This document shows positions 22,443-35,033 of a stretch of DNA of 64,000 nt, piece by piece. The stretch lies in NCBI GenBank assembly GCA_025093555.1, contig JAIWNF010000031.1, positions 124,001 through 188,000 of the forward strand, given 5' to 3'. Numbering within the stretch: position 1 is the first letter of the stretch; every line of letters starts with the position of its first letter. Made by a program: the position numbers and the translations under genes. Origin of the DNA: Circinella umbellata (taxonomy: Eukaryota; Mucoromycota; Mucoromycetes; Mucorales; Lichtheimiaceae). A model generated the notes under the pieces. That model saw only the letters and a program-made list of their open reading frames with translations, ran no database searches and was not told the DNA's origin.

Positions 22443-24437
22443 ATGGAACGTTCGGCTGACGACGACGATTTTAGTCGTGACCGGGAAAATGATTATACAC
22501 AATTATCTAATTATAGTCCACAGGATAGTCCTAGACAAGAACCAAAACGTCGACATTACAATGAACATGATATAACGCATGACCCATATCGGGAACGTCG
22601 TCAAGGAAGTATTATAGGTGATGAGTCTCAGAGTGTAGGTGGTAAAAGTAGTAAAAGTCATAACAGGGGAAGATCTATTGCAGAAATAATTGAACGACGT
22701 TGGAAAGGAAAAAATGCCGAAGATAAAGAAGATCAACAGCAAAAGCAACAACGACCTGCATTTCTAAGTAGACCTAGTATGGGGCCAGAATCTCACCGTG
22801 AATCATTTGTTGAAAGAATCGAAGTAGCCAGTCAAAATAGTACGTATTATCATTTTAACTTATGCTCTTTATTTGATGGTGTTCATTGATAAGTATGTGT
22901 TAAAGTGTGACATGAAACTGATGACAAAACATAATAATGTTTATACGTATACGAAGTGATTCGAAGATCATCATCGAATGCAGACGCGTTGATTGATAGA
23001 TTATCAGATGCATTGAATGCTTGGAGTACTGGTATTGATCAGAAAGCATATCCTGATGATAAATCTCAACAAAAAGAGGGTATGGGACAATCAGAAGAGC
23101 TCCGACTTAACGAAACTAAGAATAAGAAGATACTGCAACAAAAAGAAGAAACTGATTCAAATGAGGAAATTCCATTAGATGATGAGAGTCCACATCAACA
23201 AAAAAAACTAGGATCCTCCAAGCCATATGGGTCATGGCCTTCTTTTGCCGAGTTATTTACTACACATCCGACCAATAGTCAAGCGGAGCATCAAGAACAA
23301 CAAGAGCAACAAAAAGATAATCACCAAGCGCTCCAGTTATTATCTCCACATGGAGACCAGCAACAATATGATTCACGTCGTTTGTCATGGACAGAGCGCG
23401 CTTTTTCATTTTTATTTAATCGATCCTCTAAAAAAACCGATGAATGGGGTACGCAACCAGATGTTGAAGTACAAGGGTCTGATCAAGCATATGATGATAT
23501 TCAAGGTAGTTTTAAACTTTGGAGTTTTTCGGCAACAGCGGCAGCGGTGACCACAACAACTCCGTTTTCTTCGACAACATCGTCACCGCCACCAACAAAA
23601 TCAATCGAAAAGGAAGCCACAAAAAATGATAAATCAAAGAATAACGATGTCAAAAAAGAAGAGAAGCAAGCTACGAAGAAAGGTTTGGGATCTACAGCTC
23701 CTTCTTTGAAAAAAAAAAGTAGTGGACTATCTCAACTACCAGCATCAGCACCACCTTATCGCCGTGAATTCCCTCAGCAACCCAATATACGTTTGCATAA
23801 CGAGTCATTGCCAACCGGGAAGCAACCTGTCCATCATGCCGAAATTATTCCATCACGTTCTGAATCTATTGAACAATGGCCTACTGAATCGTATGCTAAG
23901 GTAGCTCGTCGTAGCATTACCGATACGGTTGAAAGTAACAGCAAAGAACATCACGACAGAGGAGAAGTGGAAGATAAAGAAGAAGAATGGTTTGAAAGCG
24001 ACCCAGAAAGTGGTCGAGTTAAAGTACCACCTTTGTCAGTACCTCATGTACCATCTTCAACTACTAGTGTCGAACGAAATCCATCTGTTTCATTATATGA
24101 CACAATGTCACAACAGCAAAGGGTACCAGTAACTAGTAAAAGCAGAAATAAGAAAAATAAGCAAGAAAAGAACAAGTATCATATTGTACAGCACAAAAAA
24201 CACCCTGAAGAGGATCAAGGTATTCCAGACCGTGAACCAAGATTTGATAGTGATTTTGAAAATTGGATAAAGACACCTGAATCGAACACATTATCAAGAC
24301 GTCATAAAGAATCATGGCCTGATAGTTATCAAATCAAGGATGAGAATAGACATTATAATGACAGAAATAATACGAGGAGACAATCTTTAAATTCGGAAAA
24401 GAATGTTTGGGTAGCTCAGGCTGATGCTATGGATTAA
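22443..24437 (+). CDS. Unknown disordered protein with repeated RRxS and WP motifs
   Basis: Two exons, 22443-22839 and 22957-24437, joined in phase 1 to give 625 residues. I do not recognise the family. The protein is highly charged, Q/S/E/K-rich and without membrane segments or a signal peptide, so it is probably largely unstructured. Basophilic kinase-type sites recur: IRRSSSNAD, SRRLSWTERAF, TRRQSLNSEK. A short WP-centred motif appears three times (GSWPSFAELF, EQWPTESYAKV, ESWPDSYQI). Short hydrophobic patches (ALIDRLSDALNAW; WTERAFSFLFNR) could be helical binding segments. Such features suggest a phosphoregulated scaffold, but that is inference only. The start is the first ATG and lies directly after the spacer. 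Confidence 0.7.
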
Positions 24438-24581
24438 TCCCCTCTCTCTTATATTAGTATTACTCGGGATCCGAAATAAATTTGTAGATGGAATTTACAG
24501 CGCGTAATAAATTCGCGTTTTTTTTCTTCTCTCTTTTTTCTTTATTGTTGTTGAGTTTATTAATTTCGTGTTTAGAAATAA

Positions 24582-27500
24582 ATGGCAGGACAAAAAGGAA
24601 AGCAAGCAACATTGGGGTAATATATATAAAAAGGAATTGAGAATTGTATATATACATATATATATATATACTCAAACAAATAGTCTTTTTTATATACTCT
24701 ATATATTCAAACGTTTTATTATCAATATTATTATCGTGTAGCAGCTTTTTGGGTACAAAACAGAATGGTAACAAAGCTGGAGAGACGACAGGCAATATTC
24801 GAAGTTACTTTGGCAACAAAACGGATAAGAAAGATAACAGTAATGATAAAGAAACTGAAGCAACAGAAACAGAAGGTATGCCATAACAATCGCAGGATGT
24901 TCTTGCTTCTATAAAATAATTTGTATAAACTAATCTAAATTGTGTCTGCATATATAGTAGGTGACAAACGTAAACGACCTGAATCACCTAATCAAAAAGA
25001 AGATAATGGCGAGACCAATAAAAAGTTTAAAGCTGATAAAGAAAAAACAAAAGAAGAACTAGAAGAAGAAGACGAAGAGATTAAGGAAGCCGAAGAACAG
25101 GAAAAAGAACAAAATCGAGAACAACAAGAAGATAAGACTGCTGCTCATGTCATGTATGTAAAAAAAAAATTGAATATAATTGGTGGAACTGAGTAATTGT
25201 GGGGTGTTTCTATGGAAACAGACAGGATTAAGTAACATTGTATTTATTAGGGCATGTTTTTCTACAGCTGATACTAAATCAAAACTGGGAATGACTTGGA
25301 AAGAAGGTGATGAGTAAGTTTACAGTGTCTTTATTTTTATTTTCCAAACTTATTTTTGTATATTTCCTATATGTATGTGTGTATTTATGTATACATAAAT
25401 GAGTCGATATTAAGTAAATTACATTGTTATTTTTTAGTGTTCCATATTCCGTTTTATGTAAAACTTTTGAAGCATGTGAGGCAACAACAAAACGTTTGGA
25501 AATTACAGAATATCTAGTCACCTTGTTTGTTGAAGTCATCAAAAAGAAACCAACTGATTTATTAAGTACTCTATATATGTGTATCAACAAGGTAATATGA
25601 TCGAATTGAATCTATCTGGGAGAAGAAAAGGAACCGCATAAATAGGATCGCAAACGAAATAATATATTCATTTTATAAAATTCTATATGTGTGTACAATA
25701 GTTATGTCCTGATTATGAAGGATTGGAGCTTGGTATTGGTGAATCTCTATTAATGAAAGCCGTTGCAGAATCCACAGGTCGTACACTAAAAGTGATTCAA
25801 AAAGATTATCATAAAACAGGTGATCTTGGTACCGTTGCTAAGGTATGTGCTTGGCAGTGGTGTTAGAAAAAACACAGGAAAAGAGGATGACAAAAAAATG
25901 TTTCTTACTAAATACCCAAATTTTATTTTGTGTTGAAATGATATAGAATAGCAAGAGTTCACAGAGTACGTTATTTAAGCCAAAACGATTAACTGTAACA
26001 CATGTATTTAAGACATTGACTAAAATTGCAGAAGTAAAAGGCAATTCTGTAAGTTTGATTGTTTTCTTTCCGTAACATGGGTGTGTAATTTGTTTGAAAG
26101 CTGCTGTAAGGAGGGATAGGACGAAAGAGAGTTAAACTAAATTAAATATGTGGATGCATTACATTTATTAATTTAGGCACAAGCAAATAAAGTGGGGCAT
26201 ATCAAAGGATTACTTGTCGCATGTGAAGACAATGAAGCAAAATATTTAATTCGACAACTTGAAGGAAAACTTAGGATCGGTCTTGCTGAGCAAACAGTGT
26301 TATCGGCCTTGGCACATTCTATCGTGTTAAGCAAACCAGAATCTGCAAAGATGAAGACTGAACAAAAGGAACAAAAATTGACACATGCTGTTGATCTTGT
26401 CAAATCAGTTTACAAGTAAGTTTACTATTTTATTAATATTTAAATATTTATAGTAAGTATATAATGAGAGTATTCATATGCCGATCGCATAAATATAGTC
26501 AACTTCCTTCATATAATATGATTTTACCCGCACTGTTAGAACATCCATTGGATGAACTAAAAGAACGTTGTAAAATGAGAGCAGGTATAAATTAATATTA
26601 ACAAATATTTAATAGAAAGTTGTTCTATTGCACACTGACTAATCCCAAATTATGAAAATATAGGAATTCCATTAAAACCTATGTTGGCACATCCAACCAA
26701 AAGTTTAACTGAAGTGCTGGATCGATTTGAAGGACATCCATTCACTTGTGAATTTAAATATGATGGTGAAAGAGCACAGGTAATAATTACTGTATATATT
26801 TAATTGAATTTATATTCTTATCAAATGAAAACAACACAATAGATCCATAAATTACCAGATGGTAGTACGAAAATTTACAGTCGCAATTCTGAAGATATGT
26901 CTATACGTTACCCGGATGTTGTTGAAAAATTAAAAAAATGGATCAAACCAACAACTTCCTCATTTATTCTTGATTGTGAGGCTGTCGCCTGGGATCGTGA
27001 AAAGAAATGTATATTGCCATTCCAAGTATTAAGTACCAGAAAACGTAAAGATGTCAAAGAAGAAGAAATTACGGTTCAAGTTGCTATATTTGCATTTGAC
27101 TGTCTTTATATGAACGGAGAGGTAATGATTAAACCCCTCCTCCGACATATCTCTATATAATAAGTTCAATTGAGTCATGTACTTGCTTATTGGACGCGTC
27201 GTCTTCATCCCTCTTACTAACGCACCCTTTATTACTATTATTGAAAATTACCCAGTCATTATTACAAGAATCACTGAGAACACGACGAGAAAAATTATTG
27301 GAAGGATTTCAAGAAACTGAAAACGAATTCTTTTTTGCACGACATATGGATACGGACAACATCGAAGACATTCAAACCTTTTTGGATGTATCCATTCAGA
27401 AAAACTGTGAAGGTCTTATGGTGAAAATTTATGATGGTGAAGAAGCATCTTATGAACCATCCAAAAGATCACGCAATTGGCTTAAGGTGAAAAAGGATTA

Positions 27501-28087
27501 TCTTGGTACGGGTGGCGTAGGTGATTCCATGGATCTTGTTGTTGTCGGTGCCTTTTTGGGGAAGGGAAAACGTACCAACGTCTATGGATCATTTTTATTG
27601 GGATGTTATGACCCTAATTCTGGTGATTATCAAACAGTATGCAAGATAGGAACAGGGTTTTCGGATGAAAACTTAAAAGACTTTTATGAAACACTCAAAA
27701 ATTACACGATACCCACTGTTCCTCGATACTATCAAATTGGCGATAACCCAGAAGCACCAGATGTTTGGTTTGAACCTAAGGTAGTTTGGGAAGTAAAATG
27801 TGCAGATTTAAGTATTAGTCCTCGGTATATGGCTGGTGTTGGATTAGTGGATGAAACGCGTGGGATTTCTTTACGGTTCCCACGGTTTATCAGAATTCGA
27901 GATGACAAGGAAGCAGAAGATAGTACTACCAATGAACAGGTTTGTTTGTGTTTTTTTTCATTTTACTTTCAAAAAAATTATGTTCCCGAGGCTAAATAAT
28001 AATAATACCAATAATAACCAATCAACAATTCTTTTTGTTTACTAGATTGTAGAATTTTATGAAAGTCAAAGTAATGGTCATGATTGA
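24582..28087 (+). CDS. CDC9: DNA ligase I (CDC9/LIG1), replicative ATP-dependent ligase
   Basis: Thirteen exons: 24582-24616, 24742-24875, 24961-25153, 25251-25313, 25438-25591, 25702-25842, 25947-26048, 26177-26415, 26499-26584, 26664-26779, 26843-27121, 27256-27939, 28046-28087; 755 residues. The N-terminus carries a PCNA-interacting PIP box (QATLGSFL, residues 8-15), itself split by intron 1, a second PIP-like stretch (NIRSYFG), and a basic NLS-like KRKRPES. The DNA-binding domain follows ([29 protein letters not shown]). The adenylation lysine is K414 in [33 protein letters not shown] and WLKVKKDY are nucleotidyltransferase motifs. The end ([14 protein letters not shown]) is the OB-domain hallmark. 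It seals Okazaki fragments and repair nicks. The acceptor of exon 3 is a TAGTAG tandem that may add one Val. Confidence 0.95.
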
Positions 28088-28394
28088 GGGGGGAAAGACA
28101 TAAGAAATAAAAAGGAAATTGTAGTGAAAAAAGGGGTGTTTTTTCCATGTTAATGTTGTTGCTCTTGTTATTATGTAAATGAGGAAGAGGTTAAAAAAAA
28201 GAGGGTGAGAGAAAGAGAAAGAGACAAAGAAAAAATCTTGTCCTGTCTTGCTGTAATGTATATGAGTTTGTGTTATATTTGCAAAAGTGGTAAGAAAGAA
28301 AAAAAAATAGAAAGGAAAGAGTATATATTGAAAAATGGGAAGTGGGTAAAAGAAAGAAGAAATCTCAACTTGGTGATAATAATTCCTTTAACTA
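28088..28394. other. Convergent 3' spacer
   Basis: Shared 3' region of the DNA ligase and UBC8 genes. Purine-rich on the plus strand (GAGAGAAAGAGAAAG near 28205). No gene seen. Confidence 0.5.
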
Positions 28395-29461
28395 TTATAG
28401 TTCCATGCCAGCCGCTTCATCTTCAGAAGATGCATAACTGACAGAACTCATTTCATCTTCATCTGAACTATCATCTGCTGCTGCATCTGCTGCTTCTTTT
28501 GTTGCATAGCGAGACACGTAATCTATTTTAACATGATTGATTAATTAATATACAACATTCCACTGGTTTCTTTTTTCATATACATAAATATTTATTGGTA
28601 TAATACATACCTTTAACCTTGGCTTCATATTTTGTCGGTTCCCGCATCAATAATGCTGCCGCTTCACCATTCAACGGATCAGTTGGATTGGGATAACGGA
28701 GCAATTGTGGCAAAAACACTTCAAAGATATTAATCATATCTATATGTGTTTAATCAAAATAACATGTCAATTATGCAAACTCATCATTTTTCCACATCTT
28801 ATTTTTGTTATCCTTGAATATGATATTCTTATCCACTCCCTCGTCCTTCACTACTCTTTTAACTATATATTTACCAAACATTGGGCTCCATGTTTGATTG
28901 ATTACATCCAAGCACACAGATCCACTCCTATAATAAAACAAGCCAATAAGTATCAAGTTTTGGATGCAATATAGTTATATTATGTATACTTATTCGCCAA
29001 TAATAATAATAACAATAATAGTAGACTCACACTTCATCAATGTTGGGATGAAATATACGATTCATGAAACCAATGCTGGGCGATTTATAAGGATATTGAT
29101 CCGGGAGTTCCACATGAACTTTCCATACACCACCCGTAAATGGTGCTATTTAATATTTATTCCATTATCATTAGCATACTGACTACTTAAATGACAACAT
29201 TAAATGAAAATACATATATACAGGAAAAAAAAGCAATTACTTACTGTCAGTAGGTCCATGAAATCGAACATAGAATTCTTGCATGTTATCGTTGACCAAA
29301 GTGACCTCATAATCACTCATTAAGCTGTGGTTTTTAATATTATTAATAGTATGTTATTAATATAACATAATATAACGAAATGCATAGGCAACAATATTTT
29401 TAAAATAGAAAACTTACAGCTTCATGACATCAGTTTCTATTCTCCTTCGTGGTGTTGACAT
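28395..29461 (-). CDS. UBC8: Ubiquitin-conjugating enzyme E2, UBC8/UBE2H class
   Basis: Six exons on the minus strand: 29461-29418, 29324-29245, 29145-29031, 28927-28875, 28739-28611, 28522-28395; 182 residues, close to the 183 of human UBE2H. Hallmarks: N-terminal [44 protein letters not shown], the catalytic cysteine C85 in [13 protein letters not shown], and [19 protein letters not shown]. The C-terminal tail is acidic and Ser-rich ([13 protein letters not shown]) and ends in MEL, as in UBE2H. In yeast and mammals this E2 works with the GID/CTLH ligase on gluconeogenic enzymes and can ubiquitinate histones; that role is inferred by homology. All splice phases agree. Confidence 0.95.
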
Positions 29462-30270
29462 GTTTTCGAAACGTTAGTTTTATATTTTTACTATATTTAA
29501 AAAGAATAAAAAGTATGGGGTAAAAATAGAGAAAGAGAGAGTTAAAGAACGCAATTCACTCATCTTTATGTTCAAATGATGCCAAATGTGTATCGGACTT
29601 TTGACCAACCAATCGCTTTTTTGCCTAGTAAGTGTTTTAACACCAATGGCATTTACTTGGCCTGATCTTAATCCATAAAGAGGAAAAAAAACATACATAT
29701 GAAAAAGAACTATTTATTTTGGACTACCTACGTTGATAATAGATGTATAATCTCAAGCGTTAAAATATTACATTGAAAATTCTTCAGTTTTTTATACGAA
29801 TTTTTTTTTGAAGATAACAGTGTACCAAGTGTATCTGATGACCTATGCATAGTGGTTACATTAATCAACGTCGGGGCTAAGTTATAGTATTAATGGTAAA
29901 AGTATCATCACCCAGGTCGTCTGTTGTCATGCATAAAACCTACATGAACATACAATTTTCAATTTCTCTCTACACTACAGCGTGGCTGAATACATGGAGT
30001 GTAATTTTGAAAATAACATTGTTAATGTAATAAAAAAAAAACTTCGAGCGGGATTACATAGTATTGATTACATATGTAATTTACAGTCGAGTTATCAGGG
30101 GTGGCAAAGGGTACAGCAGAGAAGCGTCACGATAAGTAGTTCACTTGTGTTACGTAATAAATACGCAAATTTATCGTCTATCATGTAATGAACACGCCAA
30201 GCAGCATAACTGCTTATCAAGTTCTCTTGTATCACGCTAGCTTTGGCAAACTTGTCTAGAAAATTTATAA

Positions 30271-30305
<35 letters not shown>

Positions 30306-31465
30306 AAATCGTCACAAGAGTTATATTACGTATACTATATGGAAAGGCGATTATAATGGCATTATACATTTTTATTCTATTAATTTGTTCAAAATAAATT
30401 TATTAAGTTTTAGATTAAGAAGTATATATTTATTACTAATTACATCTACCTGTAGCCATAAAGTTCATTATGATTATAGCATCTTTCTCATTCTCTATTT
30501 CTTTGTTGTTTGGTATTGTTTTTGATAAAACAAGATTCTTCTACGTTTTCTTTGTTAAATGTTACCTAGTATCGTTCAGATTCTTAAAATCGTCATCGAA
30601 TTGGGCACTACAAGCTGCGTTTTCTGCAAATAATATCAAAACGATGTTATTATTATGAATATCTTTTGTGTACTTTACACGTACATATTATTTAAAAATA
30701 ACATCTCTTTAAACCTGTACCCCATTAACCAGTAAATCTCTCAATTCTTATAGTATATCACTGGCGATCTTCCTTCCCAGATACTTACTAGAGCTACAGC
30801 ATTATCTTCTCTCACTATATCGTTATGTACACGAGTGGGAGCTGTAATCCACACGAAGACAAGACAAACAAGAAATGATGTATACTTTTGATGATATGTA
30901 TGAGTGGTCAAATAAGAAGCGATATTAGTGTTGATAACGTTGGTACTATAGTTTACATGTTCTAAGGACTTGTTTGACAGCTTTTTATTTGTGGGGTATC
31001 CGTAGCAATTCCCTAGAATCTGCCAAAGTCAACAAAGAGCAAAAGAGGTTGTAAAACTTTTGATAGTCTAACACTAGTTTTTTTTTACTTGACGGGGTCG
31101 AATTTCATTTTCCCTAGTAAAGACGACAAGCAGCTTTTCTTATAAATGTCTCAAGATTTTAATTTTTAGCTCCCTTATATACGCGGTCTTGTATTACTGT
31201 ATATTATTGATAGAAGAATAAAGATCTTTAGTGGATCCTACCAAAATATGTATTAATTAAAAAAAAAAGAATATATAAATATATTACGTAATTATGAATA
31301 CAGAGATTATTTTTTTTAGCAGTAACAGTACTCGATATGTGATTTACAATGATAATAATAAAACAAATTTTTTAGGGAAAATGAACAATGAAGAAATAAA
31401 AATGCATGGAGGTTAAAGCAAGTAAATAAATAATAATAAGCACAATAATAGTATAAAGAGTTTTT
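29462..31465. other. 2-kb spacer without genes
   Basis: AT-rich spacer between the start of UBC8 and the stop of the first permease. Short ORFs (for example 29982-30188) have no coding character. A (TA)n microsatellite is at 30272-30302. Nothing else seen. Confidence 0.5.
30272..30302. repeat. (TA)n microsatellite
   Basis: About 15 uninterrupted TA units in a non-coding spacer. Confidence 0.9.
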
Positions 31466-34053
31466 TTAAGTGATGTATCGAAAATCAGGATGCTAATTAT
31501 GTAAAAATAAAATAAAATGTAGTCAGTTTCGGTTTCAGTGTTTTTGATGAAGCAATTAATTCTATTTTAAATAATTTACCTTTTCACCAAGCTCCTTGCC
31601 TTGTGATGCAGCTTGGTATTCTTCCGGTGACATATTGTTTCGCTTTTTGTTAATATAATGAAGCGCATACTTCATCACTAGTGGGGATACAATGCAAAAG
31701 GCAATACAAGCAAGATTGATGGTATGACCACGAATATAATGAGGAGCATCGTCTGCACGATAGACATGACCAGAAATCTAATAAGTAAATCAAAATAATA
31801 ATTACGTATCAGAATTTTTTTATTTTAGCTCAAATTTATCCCCAGGTGCTTTTCCTCTCCTTTACTCCTATTTTTTTTTACTTACAATACCACCGCAGTT
31901 CCCGACAGAAGCAATCGTAGCAATAGCTACATTACGGCGTGTATGTCCACCAAAGTTGTTACCAAACCAAGATACAAACGCTGGCATCATTCCAAAAGTA
32001 CCAGCAGTAGCAATAACAGCGCCTGCATATAGATGCTCTGATGGATGGTCTCTGAGAACAATCAACAAAATATAACCAACAAGTGCAATAGTTGCTTGAA
32101 GTGCCATATGAGCACCACGTTCATTACGGCGACCAGCGCTGTAGGAATTAATTATACACATGAAAAATGCTATAATTAAAAAAAAAAGTACATAATATAT
32201 GAGTTAATATACTATAATAATATTGATATATCGATTTATCGATAAGAAAATAGATGCTTTGTTTTTTATACTTACCGATAATGTAAGGAGGACAAGTCAT
32301 AGCCTATAATATTTTGAAAAGAAATAAATATTATTAACACTACTAGGTCACAAGCAAAACACTCGTGTATTTTTTTTACCTGCGCAGTCAATGCTTGATA
32401 CCCCATGCCATTAACTATACTAGGCATAAATAAACTCAGGGTATAAACAGGGATAGCAGCGATAATGTACATAAAAGAATAAGCAAATGTCTTCCAATCC
32501 AAGAATGTAGAATAGACTTGGGACCATGAAAAGTGTGTCTCAGTTGCAGGACCGGCATCACGTCTGTTTTGTCTGATAATAATTTCTCGCTCGCGTTCAT
32601 TTAAAACTAATAAATATATATATACATATATTAATCATTGTTAATGATATCAATAACTTATTTTCAAAAAAAATGTAGAAAACGAAAAAAACCAGCCTAA
32701 TAGTAACTTACATTTTGCAGTTTCTGGATAGTCAGGCAACCAATAGTAGGTAAAAAAGGCAAAGAATAATGTGGGAATAGCTTCAATAATAAAAATCCAT
32801 TGCCAACCACTTATTCCTCTGTTGATGATAAACATATAATGACGTTCATTTAGCAGATTGTTCTGTAAAACATATTGCACCTCTCTCCTCCTCCTCCTCC
32901 TCCTCCTCCTCCTCCTCCTCCTCCTCCTCCTCCACAGCCCATCTAACTACAAATTTACATACCGAAGACCATCCATATGCATGATACCGTAAGCTAATAA
33001 ACCACCAAAAGCCTTAATATAAAACAATAACTTAATTAGTTTTACCATGATGCTTAAAACAATTTATGACTTCTCTAAAAAAATACTATACATACCCCAG
33101 CAAGTGTATTGCTTGCATAGAAAAAGGCAACACGTATAGCAGTTTGTTTTCTTGTGTACCAAATAGATAAGTAGTAAAGAATACCCTAGAAAACAATAAT
33201 ATCCGTAGTAATACAATTAGTTTACGTACGTATGTATTCTTAAAAATAAAATAATTCATTAATTATAAGCTTACAGGATATAAACCTGCTTCTGCCACAC
33301 CCAAAAAAAATCGTGCAGCCATCAATGTTTGACCATTTTTACATTCGGACATTGCAGCAAGGATGACTCCCCAGACGACCATCTAGAATAAAGAGGAATG
33401 AGATCATTAGTATTCATGATACAATTTTTTTTTCTTTTTTTAGCTTTATATAATAATTACAATAATAGTGATCCATTTGCGTGGTCCTATCCATTTGAGC
33501 ATTAAATTTGCTGGAATCTCAAAAATCACCTGAACGTGTAAAATATGTATAAAAACCTCCGTTAGTTCTAGATAACCTTTTTTCCGTATTGAAGTATAAA
33601 TGCTAATAGATAATTGGTGCCAATAACTTACATAACCAATAAAGAAAATTGAAAGAGACCAGTTGTATTGTGAGTCGTTAATATCAATTTCATCCATGAT
33701 ACCAGCAATCTTGGCGTGACCTAATAATAATGATTGATTTTAAAAATAAGTACGTGCATACAGTATTAAGTCAGTTATCTCGATAAATAAAGCCAATTTA
33801 ACATATAAATCATACCAATATTAACACGGTCTAAATATGAGCACAGGTACAAAATACAGACATAAGGAATAATACGCAAGTCCAGCTTCCAAATCAGTCG
33901 TCTTAATTCTTTTGCATCGGGTTCAATAAAGTCATCAGATCCCTTATCATTAGAACTGAAACCAGATTCAGCAGAACTATCATCATGTATGGCTTTAACC
34001 ACCTCTAATGTTTTGTCACGATCAGCTGCGGTGACGCTGTCAGTTTTATTCAT
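31466..34053 (-). CDS. MFS permease, Dal5/Tna1-like (anion:cation symporter family), copy 1
   Basis: Twelve exons on the minus strand: 34053-33816, 33720-33632, 33529-33461, 33382-33275, 33185-33096, 33012-32963, 32818-32712, 32606-32380, 32303-32276, 32169-31886, 31777-31580, 31492-31466; 504 residues, normal for the family. Hallmarks: the N-terminal cytoplasmic tail ending in KLDLRIIPYVCILYLCSYLDRVNIG, FEIPANLMLKWIGPRKW, ARFFLGVAEAGLYPG, WYTRKQTAIRVAFFY, GWQWIFIIEAIPT and the C-terminal GEKHPDFRYIT. About twelve membrane segments are expected. The family imports allantoate, nicotinate, pantothenate and similar carboxylates across the plasma membrane; the substrate cannot be read from sequence. 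The tandem neighbour at 35034-37778 is a paralogue. Intron 6 holds a long CTC repeat. Confidence 0.9.
32885..32933. repeat. (CTC)n trinucleotide repeat inside a permease intron
   Basis: About 16 units of CTC (GAG/GGA on the coding strand) lie inside the intron 32819-32962 of the first permease gene, roughly 66 bases upstream of its 3' splice site. Purine-rich on the transcript, so it could act as a splicing enhancer-like tract; this is inference. Confidence 0.9.
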
Positions 34054-35033
34054 TTGTATATAATCTTGAAAAAGGTTAAAGAATGAAAAGAAAAAAAAAT
34101 GCAACAAATGACGATAGAAATCGAGAAGTGTTTGAATTAAATCTATTCTATATCTATATATATAAAAAAAAGATAAAGTTTTTTTTTTTCAAAGTTTGCA
34201 TCACCTTCCTTTTTATAAAGGAATAAATAAACTAATGGCATAATTCAACAAAAGATATAGAAATTAGTCGGTTAGATTGTTGCAACACTTTGTCATCTGA
34301 GGTTTCATGTAACACAGAATCGAGTGTTGAATTTACCACGCACTCGGGCGGCTTTTAAAACTGATAATGGCTTAACAGTGGTCCTTTTAATAAACCTTAT
34401 AAATAATCTATTCATAATTAATAAAACTAGTACGTAATAATGTTTTTGTTCAATATATTGTGAGAAACATATGTAGTATATACATTGAATAAAATATAAT
34501 AATATAATGAATAAGAATAGGTTATTTTAATTGAATCCTCAATGGATAGTTTTTGAATCAGCATCTCGGAATAGGAGGAACAGATTGCGCGAGTTGATAA
34601 TAGATGGTGTCATATGCCATAAACTGGCGCAATGGTAACACATAGATTGTATAGAGATTTGTCCTCGCACGTAATCTTACTCACACAAATAAAGAGCGTA
34701 TATTAATAAACTGTCTTTTCGAAATAAGTATTCATACATTCATCACTATGATGGAGTAATCGTATGAGAAGAAATATATTAGATTCGAGATTTTGGAGTT
34801 TATAACAATTTTCTTTTTATTGGTACTATTATGTAGATAGTTTATAGTTTTTTTTTATTGTTCAACATCATAAATGATAATAGTAATAATAGCAACATAG
34901 ATAGCGATGATGATGTGTATAGCAGAAGTTGTAGACCCGGTGTATATAGACCTTATACAACAAATAAATGGGAAAAATCGATCATATATCGTAATACTAT
35001 ATACTACTCAATAATAACAAACGATATTTTCTT
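34054..35033. other. Spacer between the tandem permeases
   Basis: Nearly 1 kb, AT-rich, non-coding; it contains the promoter of the first permease and the 3' end of the second. No repeat or RNA gene recognised. Confidence 0.5.
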
